64,000 nt of DNA from Xylophilus rhododendri. Its GTDB lineage: Bacteria; Pseudomonadota; Gammaproteobacteria; Burkholderiales; Burkholderiaceae_C. This document shows positions 17,870 to 25,822 of this stretch, one piece after another. The position numbers were made by a program, and so were the translations under genes. The DNA lies in NCBI RefSeq assembly GCF_009906855.1, contig NZ_CP047650.1, positions 2,480,001 to 2,544,000 on the forward strand, read 5' to 3'. The stretch's first letter is position 1. Each line of letters starts with the position of its first letter. Under the pieces are notes generated by a model that worked only from the letters and a program-made list of their open reading frames with translations, ran no database searches and was not told the origin of the DNA.

Positions 17870-18732
17870 GATTCGGCCTCCACCACGTTGCGCAGGATGC
17901 CCACGCCGCTGACTTCGATCTCCACCACGTCGCCCGGCTGCAGGAAACGCGGCGGATCGAAGCGGATGCCGGCGCCGGTCGGCGTGCCGGTGGCGATCAC
18001 ATCGCCGGCTTCGAGTTCGGTGAAGGTGGAGAGGTAGCTGATCAGGTAGGCGAAGTCGAACATCAGGCGTTCGGTGGTGTCGTCCTGCCGGGCCTCGCCG
18101 TTCACGCGGGTCAACACGCGCAGCGCGGCATAACCCTCGGGGTATTCGTCGGCGGTGGCGATCCAGGGGCCGATGGCGCCGGAGGACTGCCAGTTCTTGC
18201 CCTGGGTGACGTTGAACTTGGCATGGTGCACCCAGTCGCGCATGGTGCCCTCGTTGATGCAGGTGAGGCCGGCGATGTGTTCCAGCGCCGTCTCCTTCGA
18301 AATGCGCCGTCCGCCACGGCCGATGACGATGCCGATCTCGCCTTCGTAGTCGAGCTGCTGCGACTCCCGGGGCTGCACCAGCGGCGCGCCATGGGCGGCG
18401 AAGGAGCCGGGCACGCGCATGAAGATGCTGGGGTACTTCGGCAGGCTGCTGCCGTCCTTGTATTCGGCGTTGCGGTCGGCGTAGTTCACGCCGATGCAGA
18501 AGATCTTGCGCGGCGCGGGGATGGGCAATGCCAGCTGCACGTCGGACAGGGCGTGGTCGGCCTGGGCGCCTTGCAGCGCGGCTTGCGCCTCGGGCACGGC
18601 ATCGGCCTCCAGCAGCGCCATCAGGCTGGCGTAGGAAGGCAGGCGGCGTCCCAGGTCGACGATGCCCTGGCCGCTGGCGTCCAGCGCGCCCCAGGCGGGG
18701 CGTCCGTGGTGAAAGTAGCTCAGCAGCTTCAT
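17866..18732 (-). CDS. Fumarylacetoacetate hydrolase-family protein
   Basis: A 288-residue FAH-fold enzyme. The core motifs are CIGVNYADRNAEY (about residues 77-89), the metal-binding EGEIGIVIG (E-x-E region) and INEGTMRDWVHHAKFNVTQGKN, and a C-terminal VIATGTPTGAGIRF. Members are C-C hydrolases, isomerases or decarboxylases in aromatic and sugar-acid catabolism. ATG 18732 starts the protein at MKLLSYFHHGRPAWG, the usual N-terminus; the frame continues upstream but only antisense to the next gene. ATGA overlaps join it to both neighbours. Confidence 0.86.
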   Translation of the reverse strand: MKLLSYFHHGRPAWGALDASGQGIVDLGRRLPSYASLMALLEADAVPEAQAALQGAQADHALSDVQLALPIPAPRKIFCIGVNYADRNAEYKDGSSLPKYPSIFMRVPGSFAAHGAPLVQPRESQQLDYEGEIGIVIGRGGRRISKETALEHIAGLTCINEGTMRDWVHHAKFNVTQGKNWQSSGAIGPWIATADEYPEGYAALRVLTRVNGEARQDDTTERLMFDFAYLISYLSTFTELEAGDVIATGTPTGAGIRFDPPRFLQPGDVVEIEVSGVGILRNVVEAES

Positions 18733-19631
18733 GCGGCGGTCTCCATCTCGGCGGTGAATCCGAAGAAGCGGGCGGGGTTGTCCACCAGCACCTTCTGCAG
18801 GGTGGGCGTGTCGGGCGCGAATCGGGAGAGCAGATCGAGCAGGGCGCCCTCGTTGGGCGTGGCCTTGGTGGAGACCGGGTGCGGCCAGTCGCTGCCCCAC
18901 ACGCAGCGCTCGGGCGCGGCGGCGATCAGGCGTCGGGCCAGGGGCACGACGTCGTTCCAGGGCTCGCCGGTCTTCGAGAGCTTCTCGGACAACGACAGCA
19001 TCACCCAGAAGTTGCCGCGCGACAGCAGGTCGAGCACGGCGGGCAGGCTCGGGTCCTGATCGCCGAGCGAGGGATCGACGCGGCCCATGTGGTCCATCAG
19101 CACCGGCAGGTCCAGGTGCTCGAAAGCCTTCATCTGCTCGGCGATGCCGCTGGGCTCGGGCTGCACCTTGATGTACCAGCCCAGTTCACGCACCTTGCCC
19201 AGGGCACGGTCCATCTCGGCGGGCGAGAAGCTGATGCCCAGGCCGCCGCGGGTGAAACGCGCGCCGCGCACGCCGGCATCGTGCAGCTGCTGCAGATAGG
19301 CGTCGTCGCGCTCCAGCAGCACCGCCGCGTTGGCGCAGCCCAGGTAGCGGCGCGGGCCGCGGCCGTTGAGGCCCTGCAGGGCATCGAGCACCACCTGGTG
19401 GTCGGCGCCATAGGTGGTGGCCTGCACGATCACGCCGCGCTGTATGCCCAGGGTGGCATGCAGGCGCTGCGCCACCTGCCAGGTGGCGGTGGGCATCTCG
19501 TAGGCCGCGCCGGGGCGCACGGGATAGAGGTCGCGTGGGCCGAAGACGTGGAACTGGCTGTCGCAGGACAGCGGCGGCGGCGCCTTGGCGGGCGCGCGCG
19601 GGTGGGGGTTGAAGGCTTGGTATTCGGGCAT
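18729..19631 (-). CDS. Amidohydrolase-2 / LigI-like metal-dependent hydrolase
   Basis: A 300-residue TIM-barrel hydrolase of the amidohydrolase-2 family (2-pyrone-4,6-dicarboxylate lactonase and relatives). The first strand reads CDSQFHVFGP, with Gln replacing the first His of the usual HxH (the same D-x-H-x-H variation occurs in the LigI branch), and MDHMGRVDPS and WGSDWPHPV supply the later His and Asp positions. A lactonase or amidase role in a ring-cleavage pathway is likely. It sits between the RidA-like gene and the FAH-fold gene in the same operon. Confidence 0.83.
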   Translation of the reverse strand: MPEYQAFNPHPRAPAKAPPPLSCDSQFHVFGPRDLYPVRPGAAYEMPTATWQVAQRLHATLGIQRGVIVQATTYGADHQVVLDALQGLNGRGPRRYLGCANAAVLLERDDAYLQQLHDAGVRGARFTRGGLGISFSPAEMDRALGKVRELGWYIKVQPEPSGIAEQMKAFEHLDLPVLMDHMGRVDPSLGDQDPSLPAVLDLLSRGNFWVMLSLSEKLSKTGEPWNDVVPLARRLIAAAPERCVWGSDWPHPVSTKATPNEGALLDLLSRFAPDTPTLQKVLVDNPARFFGFTAEMETAA

Positions 19632-19638
19632 GGCGGGG

Positions 19639-20046
19639 TCAGGCGATGTAGGCTGTGAAGACGCACTCGATGAGTTTTCCCATGTCGAGTTCGGGCGCGT
19701 GGATCGCATGGCGTGCGGGCCGGGTGGTGGCGTCCGGGAACATCTCCAGCCAGGGCAGGTTGAGCGCCGGCCGCTGGCTGCGGTCCTTCATCCAGACGGT
19801 CACCTTGACCACGTCCTGCACGCCGCCGCCTGCCGCCTCGACGATGCGGCGCAGGTTGTCCAGCATGTGGCGGCACTGGGCCTCGATGCCCTCTGCCACC
19901 TGGCCGGTGGCCGGGTCGGTGCCCAGCACGCTGCCGCTCTCCACCAGCGGGCCGATGCGGCAGGCGGCGGGGATCGGGTTCTTGTGGCTGAAGCCCGCGA
20001 TGTAGACGGCGGTACGGCCCGCCGGAGCGCTGCGGCCCAGGCTCAT
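19639..20046 (-). CDS. RidA-family protein (possible deaminase)
   Basis: A 135-residue RidA/YjgF-fold protein with the segment LDNLRRIVEAAGGGVQDVVKVTVWMKD in mid-protein and ELDMGKLIECVFTAYIA at the end. Some family members are deaminases, including 2-aminomuconate deaminase in aminophenol degradation. Its position between a LigI-like hydrolase and a Bug transporter protein suggests removal of an enamine/imine nitrogen in this pathway. It overlaps the Bug gene by 4 bases. Confidence 0.84.
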   Translation of the reverse strand: MSLGRSAPAGRTAVYIAGFSHKNPIPAACRIGPLVESGSVLGTDPATGQVAEGIEAQCRHMLDNLRRIVEAAGGGVQDVVKVTVWMKDRSQRPALNLPWLEMFPDATTRPARHAIHAPELDMGKLIECVFTAYIA

Positions 20047-21008
20047 TCGGCCGAGATGTTGGCCTGCTGGATGATCGGTATCCATCGTTTGTCTTCCTTG
20101 TCGAGGAACTTGCCGAACTGGTCGGGGGACATGCCGCGGGCTTCGGAGCCGAGCACCTGGAAACGGTCCTGCACGGCCTTGTCGGCCAGGATCTTCTGCA
20201 GCGCGGACGAGAGCCGGTTCACGATCTCGGCCGGCGTGCCGTGCGGCGCCATCACGCCGGTGAAGGTCTCGGTGCTGAAGTCCTTGAAGCCGGATTCGGC
20301 GAGCGTGGGCACGTCGGGCAGCTGCGGCAGGCGCTGCGGCGAGGTCACTGCCAGCGCGCGGGTCTTGCCCTGGGCGATGAAGGGGCCGGCCACCGAGACC
20401 TGGTCGAAGTTGAACTGCACCTGGCCGCCCAGCAGGTCGGTGGTGGCGGGCGCGTTGCCCTTGTAGTGCACGGTGGTCCAGTGGGCGCCGCTCTCGCGCT
20501 GCAGGTATTCGCTGACCAGGTGGTTCTGGGTACCGGCGCCGGGCGAGGCCATGGTGAGTTTGTTGTCGGGCTTCTTGCCCTCGGCGATGAACTCGGCGAT
20601 GGTCTTGTAGGGCGTGGACGGATGCACCTGCAGCACCAGCGGCGTGAAGGAGACCGAGCTCACCGGCGCGAAGTCCTTGCGCCAGTCGTAGGCCTTGCGC
20701 TTGAAGATGACGGGCGAGAAGAGGATGGGCCCGTTGGCGCCCATGAAGAAGGTGTAGCCGTCGGGCGCGGCCTTGGCCACGAACTCGCCGGCGATCATGC
20801 CGCCGGCGCCGGGCCGGTTGTCCACGATGAAGGGCTGCTTGAAGGCCTGCTGCAGCTGCTCGCTGACGATGCGGGCGGCGCCGTCCACATTGCCGCCGGG
20901 CGGATAGGGCAGCACCAGGCGGACGGGCTTGTCGGGCCATTCGGCCTGGGCTGCGAGCGGCGCGGCCACGCAGGCGGCCGCCAGGCTGAGCGCGATGAAT
21001 TTGCGCAT
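20043..21008 (-). CDS. Bug/TctC-family solute-binding protein
   Basis: A 321-residue periplasmic binding protein of the tripartite tricarboxylate transporter type. It has a signal peptide (MRKFIALSLAAACVAAPLAAQA), then the family start WPDKPVRLVLPYPPGGNVDGAARI and PGAGGMIAGEFVAKAAPDGYT. It binds carboxylates in the periplasm. It is the first gene of the minus-strand operon and lies opposite the flavin reductase gene, with a palindrome-rich promoter region between. No tctA/tctB membrane genes are adjacent, which is common for Bug proteins. Confidence 0.9.
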   Translation of the reverse strand: MRKFIALSLAAACVAAPLAAQAEWPDKPVRLVLPYPPGGNVDGAARIVSEQLQQAFKQPFIVDNRPGAGGMIAGEFVAKAAPDGYTFFMGANGPILFSPVIFKRKAYDWRKDFAPVSSVSFTPLVLQVHPSTPYKTIAEFIAEGKKPDNKLTMASPGAGTQNHLVSEYLQRESGAHWTTVHYKGNAPATTDLLGGQVQFNFDQVSVAGPFIAQGKTRALAVTSPQRLPQLPDVPTLAESGFKDFSTETFTGVMAPHGTPAEIVNRLSSALQKILADKAVQDRFQVLGSEARGMSPDQFGKFLDKEDKRWIPIIQQANISAE

Positions 21009-21105
21009 GTGTCTTGTCTCCTTGTTCATCCATCCGTGTCTTCGGATGTGGAGGCCCAATGTAGGCAGGGCGGGCCCGATGCTGCAACGCAATAAGCTCG
21101 AAAAC

Positions 21106-21141
21106 GTCCACCATGTGGACGGCATCCGATATCGGATGCCG
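21106..21141. promoter_or_regulatory. Two adjoining palindromes in divergent promoter region
   Basis: GTCCACCATGTGGAC (21106-21120) has perfect 6-bp arms around CAT. It directly abuts a perfect 20-bp palindrome GGCATCCGATATCGGATGCC (21121-21140), extendable by one base pair on each side. They lie in the 156-bp region between the Bug gene (minus) and the flavin reductase-iclR genes (plus). They are likely operators of the IclR protein encoded at 21794. Confidence 0.7.
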
Positions 21142-21164
21142 GCCGTCCGCACCACAATCGCGCC

Positions 21165-21797
21165 ATGCAACTCGACCCCGCCAGCCTCACGCCCGAAGCC
21201 ACTTACCGCCTGCTGAGCGGCCTGGTGGTGCCCCGGCCCATCGCCTGGATCAGCACACTCTCGCCCACCGGCGTGGTGAACCTGGCGCCGTTTTCCTGCT
21301 TCACCTTCGTGTCGAACAAGCCGCCGATGCTGGGCGTGAACATCGGCCGCAAGGCGGGGCGGCGCAAGGACACCGGCGCCCACATCCACCACCGCGGCGA
21401 GTTCGTGGTGCACATCGGCGATTCCTCCCAGCTCGAAGCCATCCACGAGAGCAGCGCCGAGCATCCCGAGGACGTGAGCGAGGCCGCGCTGCTGGGCCTG
21501 GCCACCGTGGCCAGCGACACCATCGCCGTGCCCCGCCTGGCCGCCGCGCCGGTGGCCATGGAATGCCGGCTGTCGCAGGTGATCCCCTTCGGCGAGACCG
21601 GCGCGGAGTTCGTGGTGGGCGAGATCACCCGCTTCCACCTGCGCGAGGGGCTGATGAAGGACGGCAAGGTCGAGACCCTGGCGCTGGACCCGGTCTGCCG
21701 CATCGGCGGGCCCAACTACGCCACGCTCGGCCGCATCGTCACCCTGCGCGGCATGGCGCAGACGGCCAAGAGCGTGCTGGGCAGCGGGCAGGCATGA
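21165..21797 (+). CDS. Flavin reductase-domain protein
   Basis: A 210-residue split-barrel flavoprotein. The FMN-binding start YRLLSGLVVPRPIAWISTLSPTGVVNLAPFS (about residues 11-41) is typical of the flavin reductase-like family, and C-terminal PVCRIGGPNYATLG also matches. Members supply reduced flavin to oxygenases or act on flavin themselves; no oxygenase is adjacent. It starts 157 bp from the divergent Bug gene and overlaps the iclR gene by 4 bp (ATGA), so regulator and reductase are co-translated. Confidence 0.85.
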   Translation: MQLDPASLTPEATYRLLSGLVVPRPIAWISTLSPTGVVNLAPFSCFTFVSNKPPMLGVNIGRKAGRRKDTGAHIHHRGEFVVHIGDSSQLEAIHESSAEHPEDVSEAALLGLATVASDTIAVPRLAAAPVAMECRLSQVIPFGETGAEFVVGEITRFHLREGLMKDGKVETLALDPVCRIGGPNYATLGRIVTLRGMAQTAKSVLGSGQA

Positions 21798-22624
21798 AGG
21801 ATGATGGCGCCGCCGCCCCCACCGCCGGTGCCCAGGTGGTGCGGCGGGCACTGGCGGTGCTGCGCATCGTGGCGGCGGCGCAGGAGCGCGGCGTGCGGGT
21901 GGTGGATGTGGTGGACGCCACCGGCCTGAACCGCCCCACGGTGCACCGCCTGCTGCAGGTGCTGGTGGAGGAAGGCGCGGCCGAGCGCGACGCGGCCACG
22001 CGGCGCTACCTGATCGGGCGGGATGTTTCGCTGATGGGGCTGGCGCGTTCGGCGCGTTTCCCGATCCGCTCGGTGGCCGCGCCCTTTCTGCGCGAGCTGA
22101 GCGAGCGCGAGGGCGACACCAGCTTTCTCACCATCCGCAACGGCGACGAGTCCGTCTGCCTGGCGCGGCACCCCGGCGGCTATCCGATCAAGGTGCTGAG
22201 CATCGAGGTGGGCGCGCGCCGGCCGCTGGGCGTGGGCGTGAGCGGCCTGGTGCTGCTGGCCGACCTGCCGCCCGAGGAGGTCGCCGCCGTGATGGCACGC
22301 AACAGCCGGCCGCTGCAGGCACTGCGGCTGGACATCGCGGCCGTCGCCGGGCGGCTGGAAGAGACACGCCGCCTGGGCTATGCCTATGCGCCCGTCGGTG
22401 TGGTGCCCGGCACCCGCGCGCTGGCGGTGCCGGTGCGCCACCCCGGCGGACAGGTGCTGGCGGGCCTGGCGGTCACCGCCATCGCCGACCGGCTGCCGGC
22501 CGAGCGGCTGCAGCCGCTGGTGCAGGCGATGCAGCAGCAGGCGCTGGGCATCGCCCAGCAGTGGGCGCAGCGGCTGCGGCCGCGCGGCCCGGCAGATAAT
22601 CCGGCGAGCGCTTATTCAAGATGA
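21794..22624 (+). CDS. IclR-family transcriptional regulator
   Basis: A 276-residue regulator. The winged helix-turn-helix covers about residues 15-75 (AQVVRRALAVLRIVAAAQERGVRVVDVVDATGLNRPTVHRLL region) and a GAF-like effector domain follows, containing GYAYAPVGVVPGTRALAVPV near residue 195. The start at 21794 overlaps the preceding stop. It most likely controls the flavin reductase gene and the divergent five-gene operon through the palindromes at 21106-21141; effector unknown. Confidence 0.87.
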   Translation: MKDDGAAAPTAGAQVVRRALAVLRIVAAAQERGVRVVDVVDATGLNRPTVHRLLQVLVEEGAAERDAATRRYLIGRDVSLMGLARSARFPIRSVAAPFLRELSEREGDTSFLTIRNGDESVCLARHPGGYPIKVLSIEVGARRPLGVGVSGLVLLADLPPEEVAAVMARNSRPLQALRLDIAAVAGRLEETRRLGYAYAPVGVVPGTRALAVPVRHPGGQVLAGLAVTAIADRLPAERLQPLVQAMQQQALGIAQQWAQRLRPRGPADNPASAYSR

Positions 22625-23034
22625 AAATGAGACGGTGCGTGACAGCGAAACGCGCCTAAAATAGATTGGTGCAAAACTAATCATCTCGGCGGACCTTCGG
22701 GATTTCCCAGGGCCGTTCCGGTGGCCACGATCCAAGTCAGGTTCCCGGCAGCTTTCCTTGTGCATGCAAGCGCCTTTTCACTGGGAAATCCCGGGTCGGG
22801 GCAGCGCCGGGATGCCATATCCCCCTGATTATTCGCGGCGCCGCGGGCGGATAATCTGGCACGGCTTCTGAAACACACCGTTTCAACTCCGCTAATCGAG
22901 TAAAGCTGACCACAAGCTGAGTGGTCATTTCAGCCCTTTCACGCTGTCCGTTATTGCGCAAAAACCATGGCGCGCGGTTCACACTTGCATACAAGCCGGT
23001 CTCGAAGGGAGACCGCCTCACCCGAGTGCGTGCC
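22625..23034. other. 410-bp intergenic region with inverted repeats
   Basis: No gene is credible here. An inverted repeat GATTATTCGC (22827-22836) / GCGGATAATC (22847-22856) has 9 of 10 pairs around a 10-bp GC spacer. A perfect 7-bp hairpin CGGTCTC (22997-23003) / GAGACCG (23009-23015) stands 20 bp before the KGG gene start and has GAAGG in its loop. The region is less GC-rich than its surroundings and probably carries the KGG gene promoter and leader. Confidence 0.55.
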
Positions 23035-23322
23035 ATGAAGAACCATTCAGACGACCCCCTGCAGCCACCGAAGCAGCGGCGCGGCTTCGCATCCATGGAC
23101 CCCGACCGCCTGCGCGACATCTCCAGCCGCGGCGGCAGTGCGCCCCACCGATCCGGCAAGCGCGGCTTCGCGCTGATGGACGAAGAGCGGCGGCGCGAGG
23201 TGTCGCAAAAAGGACTCGAAGCCCGGCGCGACCGCTCGGCCGCTCCCACGCTGGACCAGATGCCGACCCTGCCGCCATCGACGACGGCACAGCCCGGCAA
23301 GCTCGAAACCGAGGCGCCGTGA
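23035..23322 (+). CDS. KGG-repeat general stress protein
   Basis: A 95-residue hydrophilic protein with two copies of the KGG/Con-10-type motif: RRGFASMDPDRLRDISSRGG (about residues 15-34) and KRGFALMDEERRREVSQKGL (42-61). Proteins with this repeat (YciG-like) are small, highly charged and usually induced by stress or stationary phase; the molecular role is unknown. The C-terminus is Pro/Thr-rich. ATG 23035 is chosen since the conserved repeat begins soon after. It overlaps the next gene by GTGA. Confidence 0.8.
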   Translation: MKNHSDDPLQPPKQRRGFASMDPDRLRDISSRGGSAPHRSGKRGFALMDEERRREVSQKGLEARRDRSAAPTLDQMPTLPPSTTAQPGKLETEAP

Positions 23323-23690
23323 AAACCGGCCCGGCCGCCGCCTGCGCCCTGCTGCTGCTGCTCGCCGGCGCGGCATCGGCCGCCACCGAGGCGGCCGGCG
23401 AGATCCGCGACAAACCCGCACTGCAGGCCGCACGCGAGGCCTATTGGCTGTGCGCCTCGATGGAGGTGCCGAGCCGCCTTTCCAGCCCGGCCGAGATACG
23501 CCAGGCGGCCAACGAGGCCGCGACCCGTTGCGAGCGTGAACAACTCGCCCTGGCCGGCCATTTCGCGCTGCAGCATCCCGGCTCGCGGGAGGTGAGCCGC
23601 TACATGGAGCAGGCCCGCAGGCAGCTGGTGGAAGAGCTGACGCGCCGCATGGGCGAGCTGGAATCGCTCTACCAGCAGCGCGGCGAATAG
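23319..23690 (+). CDS. Small secreted protein of unknown function
   Basis: A 123-residue protein starting at GTG 23319, in 4-base overlap with the KGG gene. It has a signal peptide (MKTGPAAACALLLLLAGAASA) and a helical mature part with two cysteines (YWLCASM and ATRCERE) that could form a disulfide. The C-terminal half (SRYMEQARRQLVEELTRRMGELESLY) looks like an amphipathic helix. No family is recognised. Co-translation with the stress protein suggests a shared response. Confidence 0.6.
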   Translation: MKTGPAAACALLLLLAGAASAATEAAGEIRDKPALQAAREAYWLCASMEVPSRLSSPAEIRQAANEAATRCEREQLALAGHFALQHPGSREVSRYMEQARRQLVEELTRRMGELESLYQQRGE

Positions 23691-23697
23691 GCCCGCT

Positions 23698-24948
23698 TCA
23701 GATCGCCACGGCCGCCAGTGCGCACAGCAGCGCCACCGGCATCGCCACCGCGCCCACCTTCAGGAACTGCCAGGCGCTGACGTCCTCGCCCTCGCGCCGG
23801 ATCGCCGCCAGCCAGAGCAGCGTGGCCAGCGATCCGGTCACCGACAGATTGGGCCCCAGGTCGATGCCGATGGCGATGGCGCCCCGCACCGCCGCCGGTG
23901 CATCGGCCAGTTGCGCGACGGTGCCGGCCGCCAGCCCCGCCGGCAGGTTGTTGACCAGGTTGCAGCCGAAGGCCGCCAGCAGCCCGCCCGCCCAGGCGGC
24001 GAGCGTGGGCGAGTGTTGCGACAGCTCCCGCAGCGCCTCTGCCACCGGCTGCAGCAGGCCCGAACGCTGCACGCCCTCGACCAGCACGAAGAGCCCCGCC
24101 ACCAGCGGCAGCACCCCCCAGGAGACGCCGCCCAGCAGCGGCCAGGGCGCCTCGTGTTTGGCCAGCAGGACCGAAGCCGTGGCGATCGCACCCACCACCA
24201 GCGCCGGCAGGCCCAGTTCCATGCCGCGCGCCGAGGCGGCCAGCAGCACCAGCGCCATCGCCACCACCGCGCCGGCGGCCAGCTTGCCGGTGGCGCCGAG
24301 GCGGCCGGTTTCGTCGGGCGCCTGCACCGATCCCGCCAGTTCGGCCCGGAACATCCAGCGCAGCACCAGGAAAGTGGCGACGATGGCCGCCACCGAGGGC
24401 AGCAGGAAGCGCCGCAGCCAGGGCAGCAGGGCCGGCAGCTGCTCGCCGAACACCACCAGGTTGGCCGGGTTGGAGATGGGCAGCACGAAGCTGGCCGCAT
24501 TGGCGATCAGCGCGCAGGCGAAGAGATAGGGCAGCGGCTTCACCCCCGCCTGCCGGGTGGCGGCATAGACGGCCGGGGTCAGCACCACCGCCGTCGCATC
24601 GTTGGACATGAAGACGGTGACCACCGTGCCCGCGCCGTAGATCCACAGGAAGAGCCGGCTGGCCGAGCCCTTCGCATGGCGCGCCGCGATGCCGGCCAGC
24701 CAGTCGAACAGGCCCTCGCGCCGGCCCAGTTCCGAGAGCAGCATCATGCCGACCAGGAAGCAGTAGACATCCAGGCCCTTGGCCACCGCCTGCAGGCCCT
24801 CGCTCCAGGGCTGCAGCCCGCAGGCCAGCAGCAGCAGGGCGCCGGCCACGGCCCAGACGAATTCGGGGATGCGGGCCGGCCGCAGGATCACGCAGGCGGT
24901 GGCGGCGGCGGCGATCGCCACCGTGGCGCTTCGGGCATCAAGCAGCAT
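23698..24948 (-). CDS. ArsB/SLC13-type anion permease
   Basis: A 416-residue membrane protein with about 11-12 hydrophobic helices. The motif FMSNDATAVVLTPAVYAATRQAG (about residues 113-135) and NLVNNLPAGLAAGTVA (337-352) are the paired, internally repeated N-D/N-N-P motifs of the ArsB/NhaD ion-transporter group. Arsenite export is known for ArsB, but no arsenic regulator or reductase is nearby. ATG 24948 gives a short cytoplasmic start before the first helix. It is divergent from the ModA-like gene and convergent with the secreted protein gene. Confidence 0.82.
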   Translation of the reverse strand: MLLDARSATVAIAAAATACVILRPARIPEFVWAVAGALLLLACGLQPWSEGLQAVAKGLDVYCFLVGMMLLSELGRREGLFDWLAGIAARHAKGSASRLFLWIYGAGTVVTVFMSNDATAVVLTPAVYAATRQAGVKPLPYLFACALIANAASFVLPISNPANLVVFGEQLPALLPWLRRFLLPSVAAIVATFLVLRWMFRAELAGSVQAPDETGRLGATGKLAAGAVVAMALVLLAASARGMELGLPALVVGAIATASVLLAKHEAPWPLLGGVSWGVLPLVAGLFVLVEGVQRSGLLQPVAEALRELSQHSPTLAAWAGGLLAAFGCNLVNNLPAGLAAGTVAQLADAPAAVRGAIAIGIDLGPNLSVTGSLATLLWLAAIRREGEDVSAWQFLKVGAVAMPVALLCALAAVAI

Positions 24949-25057
24949 CGTGGCGGCTCTTGTTCTTGGGGTGACGCTGCATCTTGTCCTGCTGTGCGGA
25001 AAAAGCGGCAATGGTAGAACCGGCACCGGCATGCCCGCCCTGCAATCCGTAACCGCC

Positions 25058-25816
25058 ATGCGAAACCTGCGTCCCGCCCTGCTGCTCTGCCTCCTGCTGT
25101 CCGCCCTCGGCGCGCGGGCCGACACCGTCAAGGTGCTGACCAGCGGCGCCTTCAAGCCCATCGTGCTGGCCCTGGCGCCCGCCTTCGAGGCCCGCACCGG
25201 AAACACGGTGGTGGTCTCCAACGACACCGCCGGCGCCCTGGCCAAACGGGTCTCCGAAGGCGAGCCTTTCGACCTGCTGGTGCTGACGCCGGCCGCGCTC
25301 AAGGTCTTCGGCGACGACGGCAAGGTGGCCGCGGACAGCATCAAGCCGCTGGCGCGTGTGGCCATCGGCGTGGCGGTCAAACAAGGCGCGCCGCGTCCGG
25401 AAGTGGGCACGGTCGAGCAGTTCCGCCAGGCCCTGCTGCAGGCGCGCAAGGTGGCCTATATCGATCCGGCGGCGGGCGGCTCCAGCGGCATCTATCTCGA
25501 CGGCCTGTTCCGCCGCCTGGGCATCGCCGAGCAGATGCGCGAGAAGGCGGTGCTGGTGCAGGGCGGCCTGGTGGCGCAGAAGCTGGTGACCGGCGAGGCC
25601 GACCTGGCGGTGCACCAGATCAGCGAGATCCTGGCGGTGACCGGCGCCGACCTGGTCGGCCCGATACCGGAATCCGTGCAGAACTACACCACCTATGCCG
25701 GCGCGGTCGGCGGCAAGGCCCTGCATCCCGAGGCCGCACGCGAATTCCTGCTGCTGCTCTCGGGCGAGACCGCCCTGCCCGTCATCCAGGAAAAGGGCAT
25801 GTACCCCGCCGACTGA
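25058..25816 (+). CDS. ModA-like extracellular solute-binding protein
   Basis: A 252-residue periplasmic binding protein of the molybdate/sulfate type. The leader (LRPALLLCLLLSALGARA) is followed by VKVLTSGAFKPIVLALAPAFEARTG, NDTAGALAKRVSEGEPFDLLVLTPAAL and AAGGSSGIYLDGLFRRLGI, as in the ModA-like (SBP_bac_11) family. No modB or modC genes follow, so the ligand is uncertain; orphan members occur with oxyanion or organic ligands. ATG 25058 places the leader best; ATG 25031 is an alternative. Convergent with the next gene, 6 bp apart. Confidence 0.84.
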   Translation: MRNLRPALLLCLLLSALGARADTVKVLTSGAFKPIVLALAPAFEARTGNTVVVSNDTAGALAKRVSEGEPFDLLVLTPAALKVFGDDGKVAADSIKPLARVAIGVAVKQGAPRPEVGTVEQFRQALLQARKVAYIDPAAGGSSGIYLDGLFRRLGIAEQMREKAVLVQGGLVAQKLVTGEADLAVHQISEILAVTGADLVGPIPESVQNYTTYAGAVGGKALHPEAAREFLLLLSGETALPVIQEKGMYPAD

Positions 25817-25822
25817 GCGCGC

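Noticed and set aside
22625..23034. Riboswitch upstream of the KGG gene
   Set aside because: The inverted repeats do not match any riboswitch layout I know; only simple hairpins can be supported.
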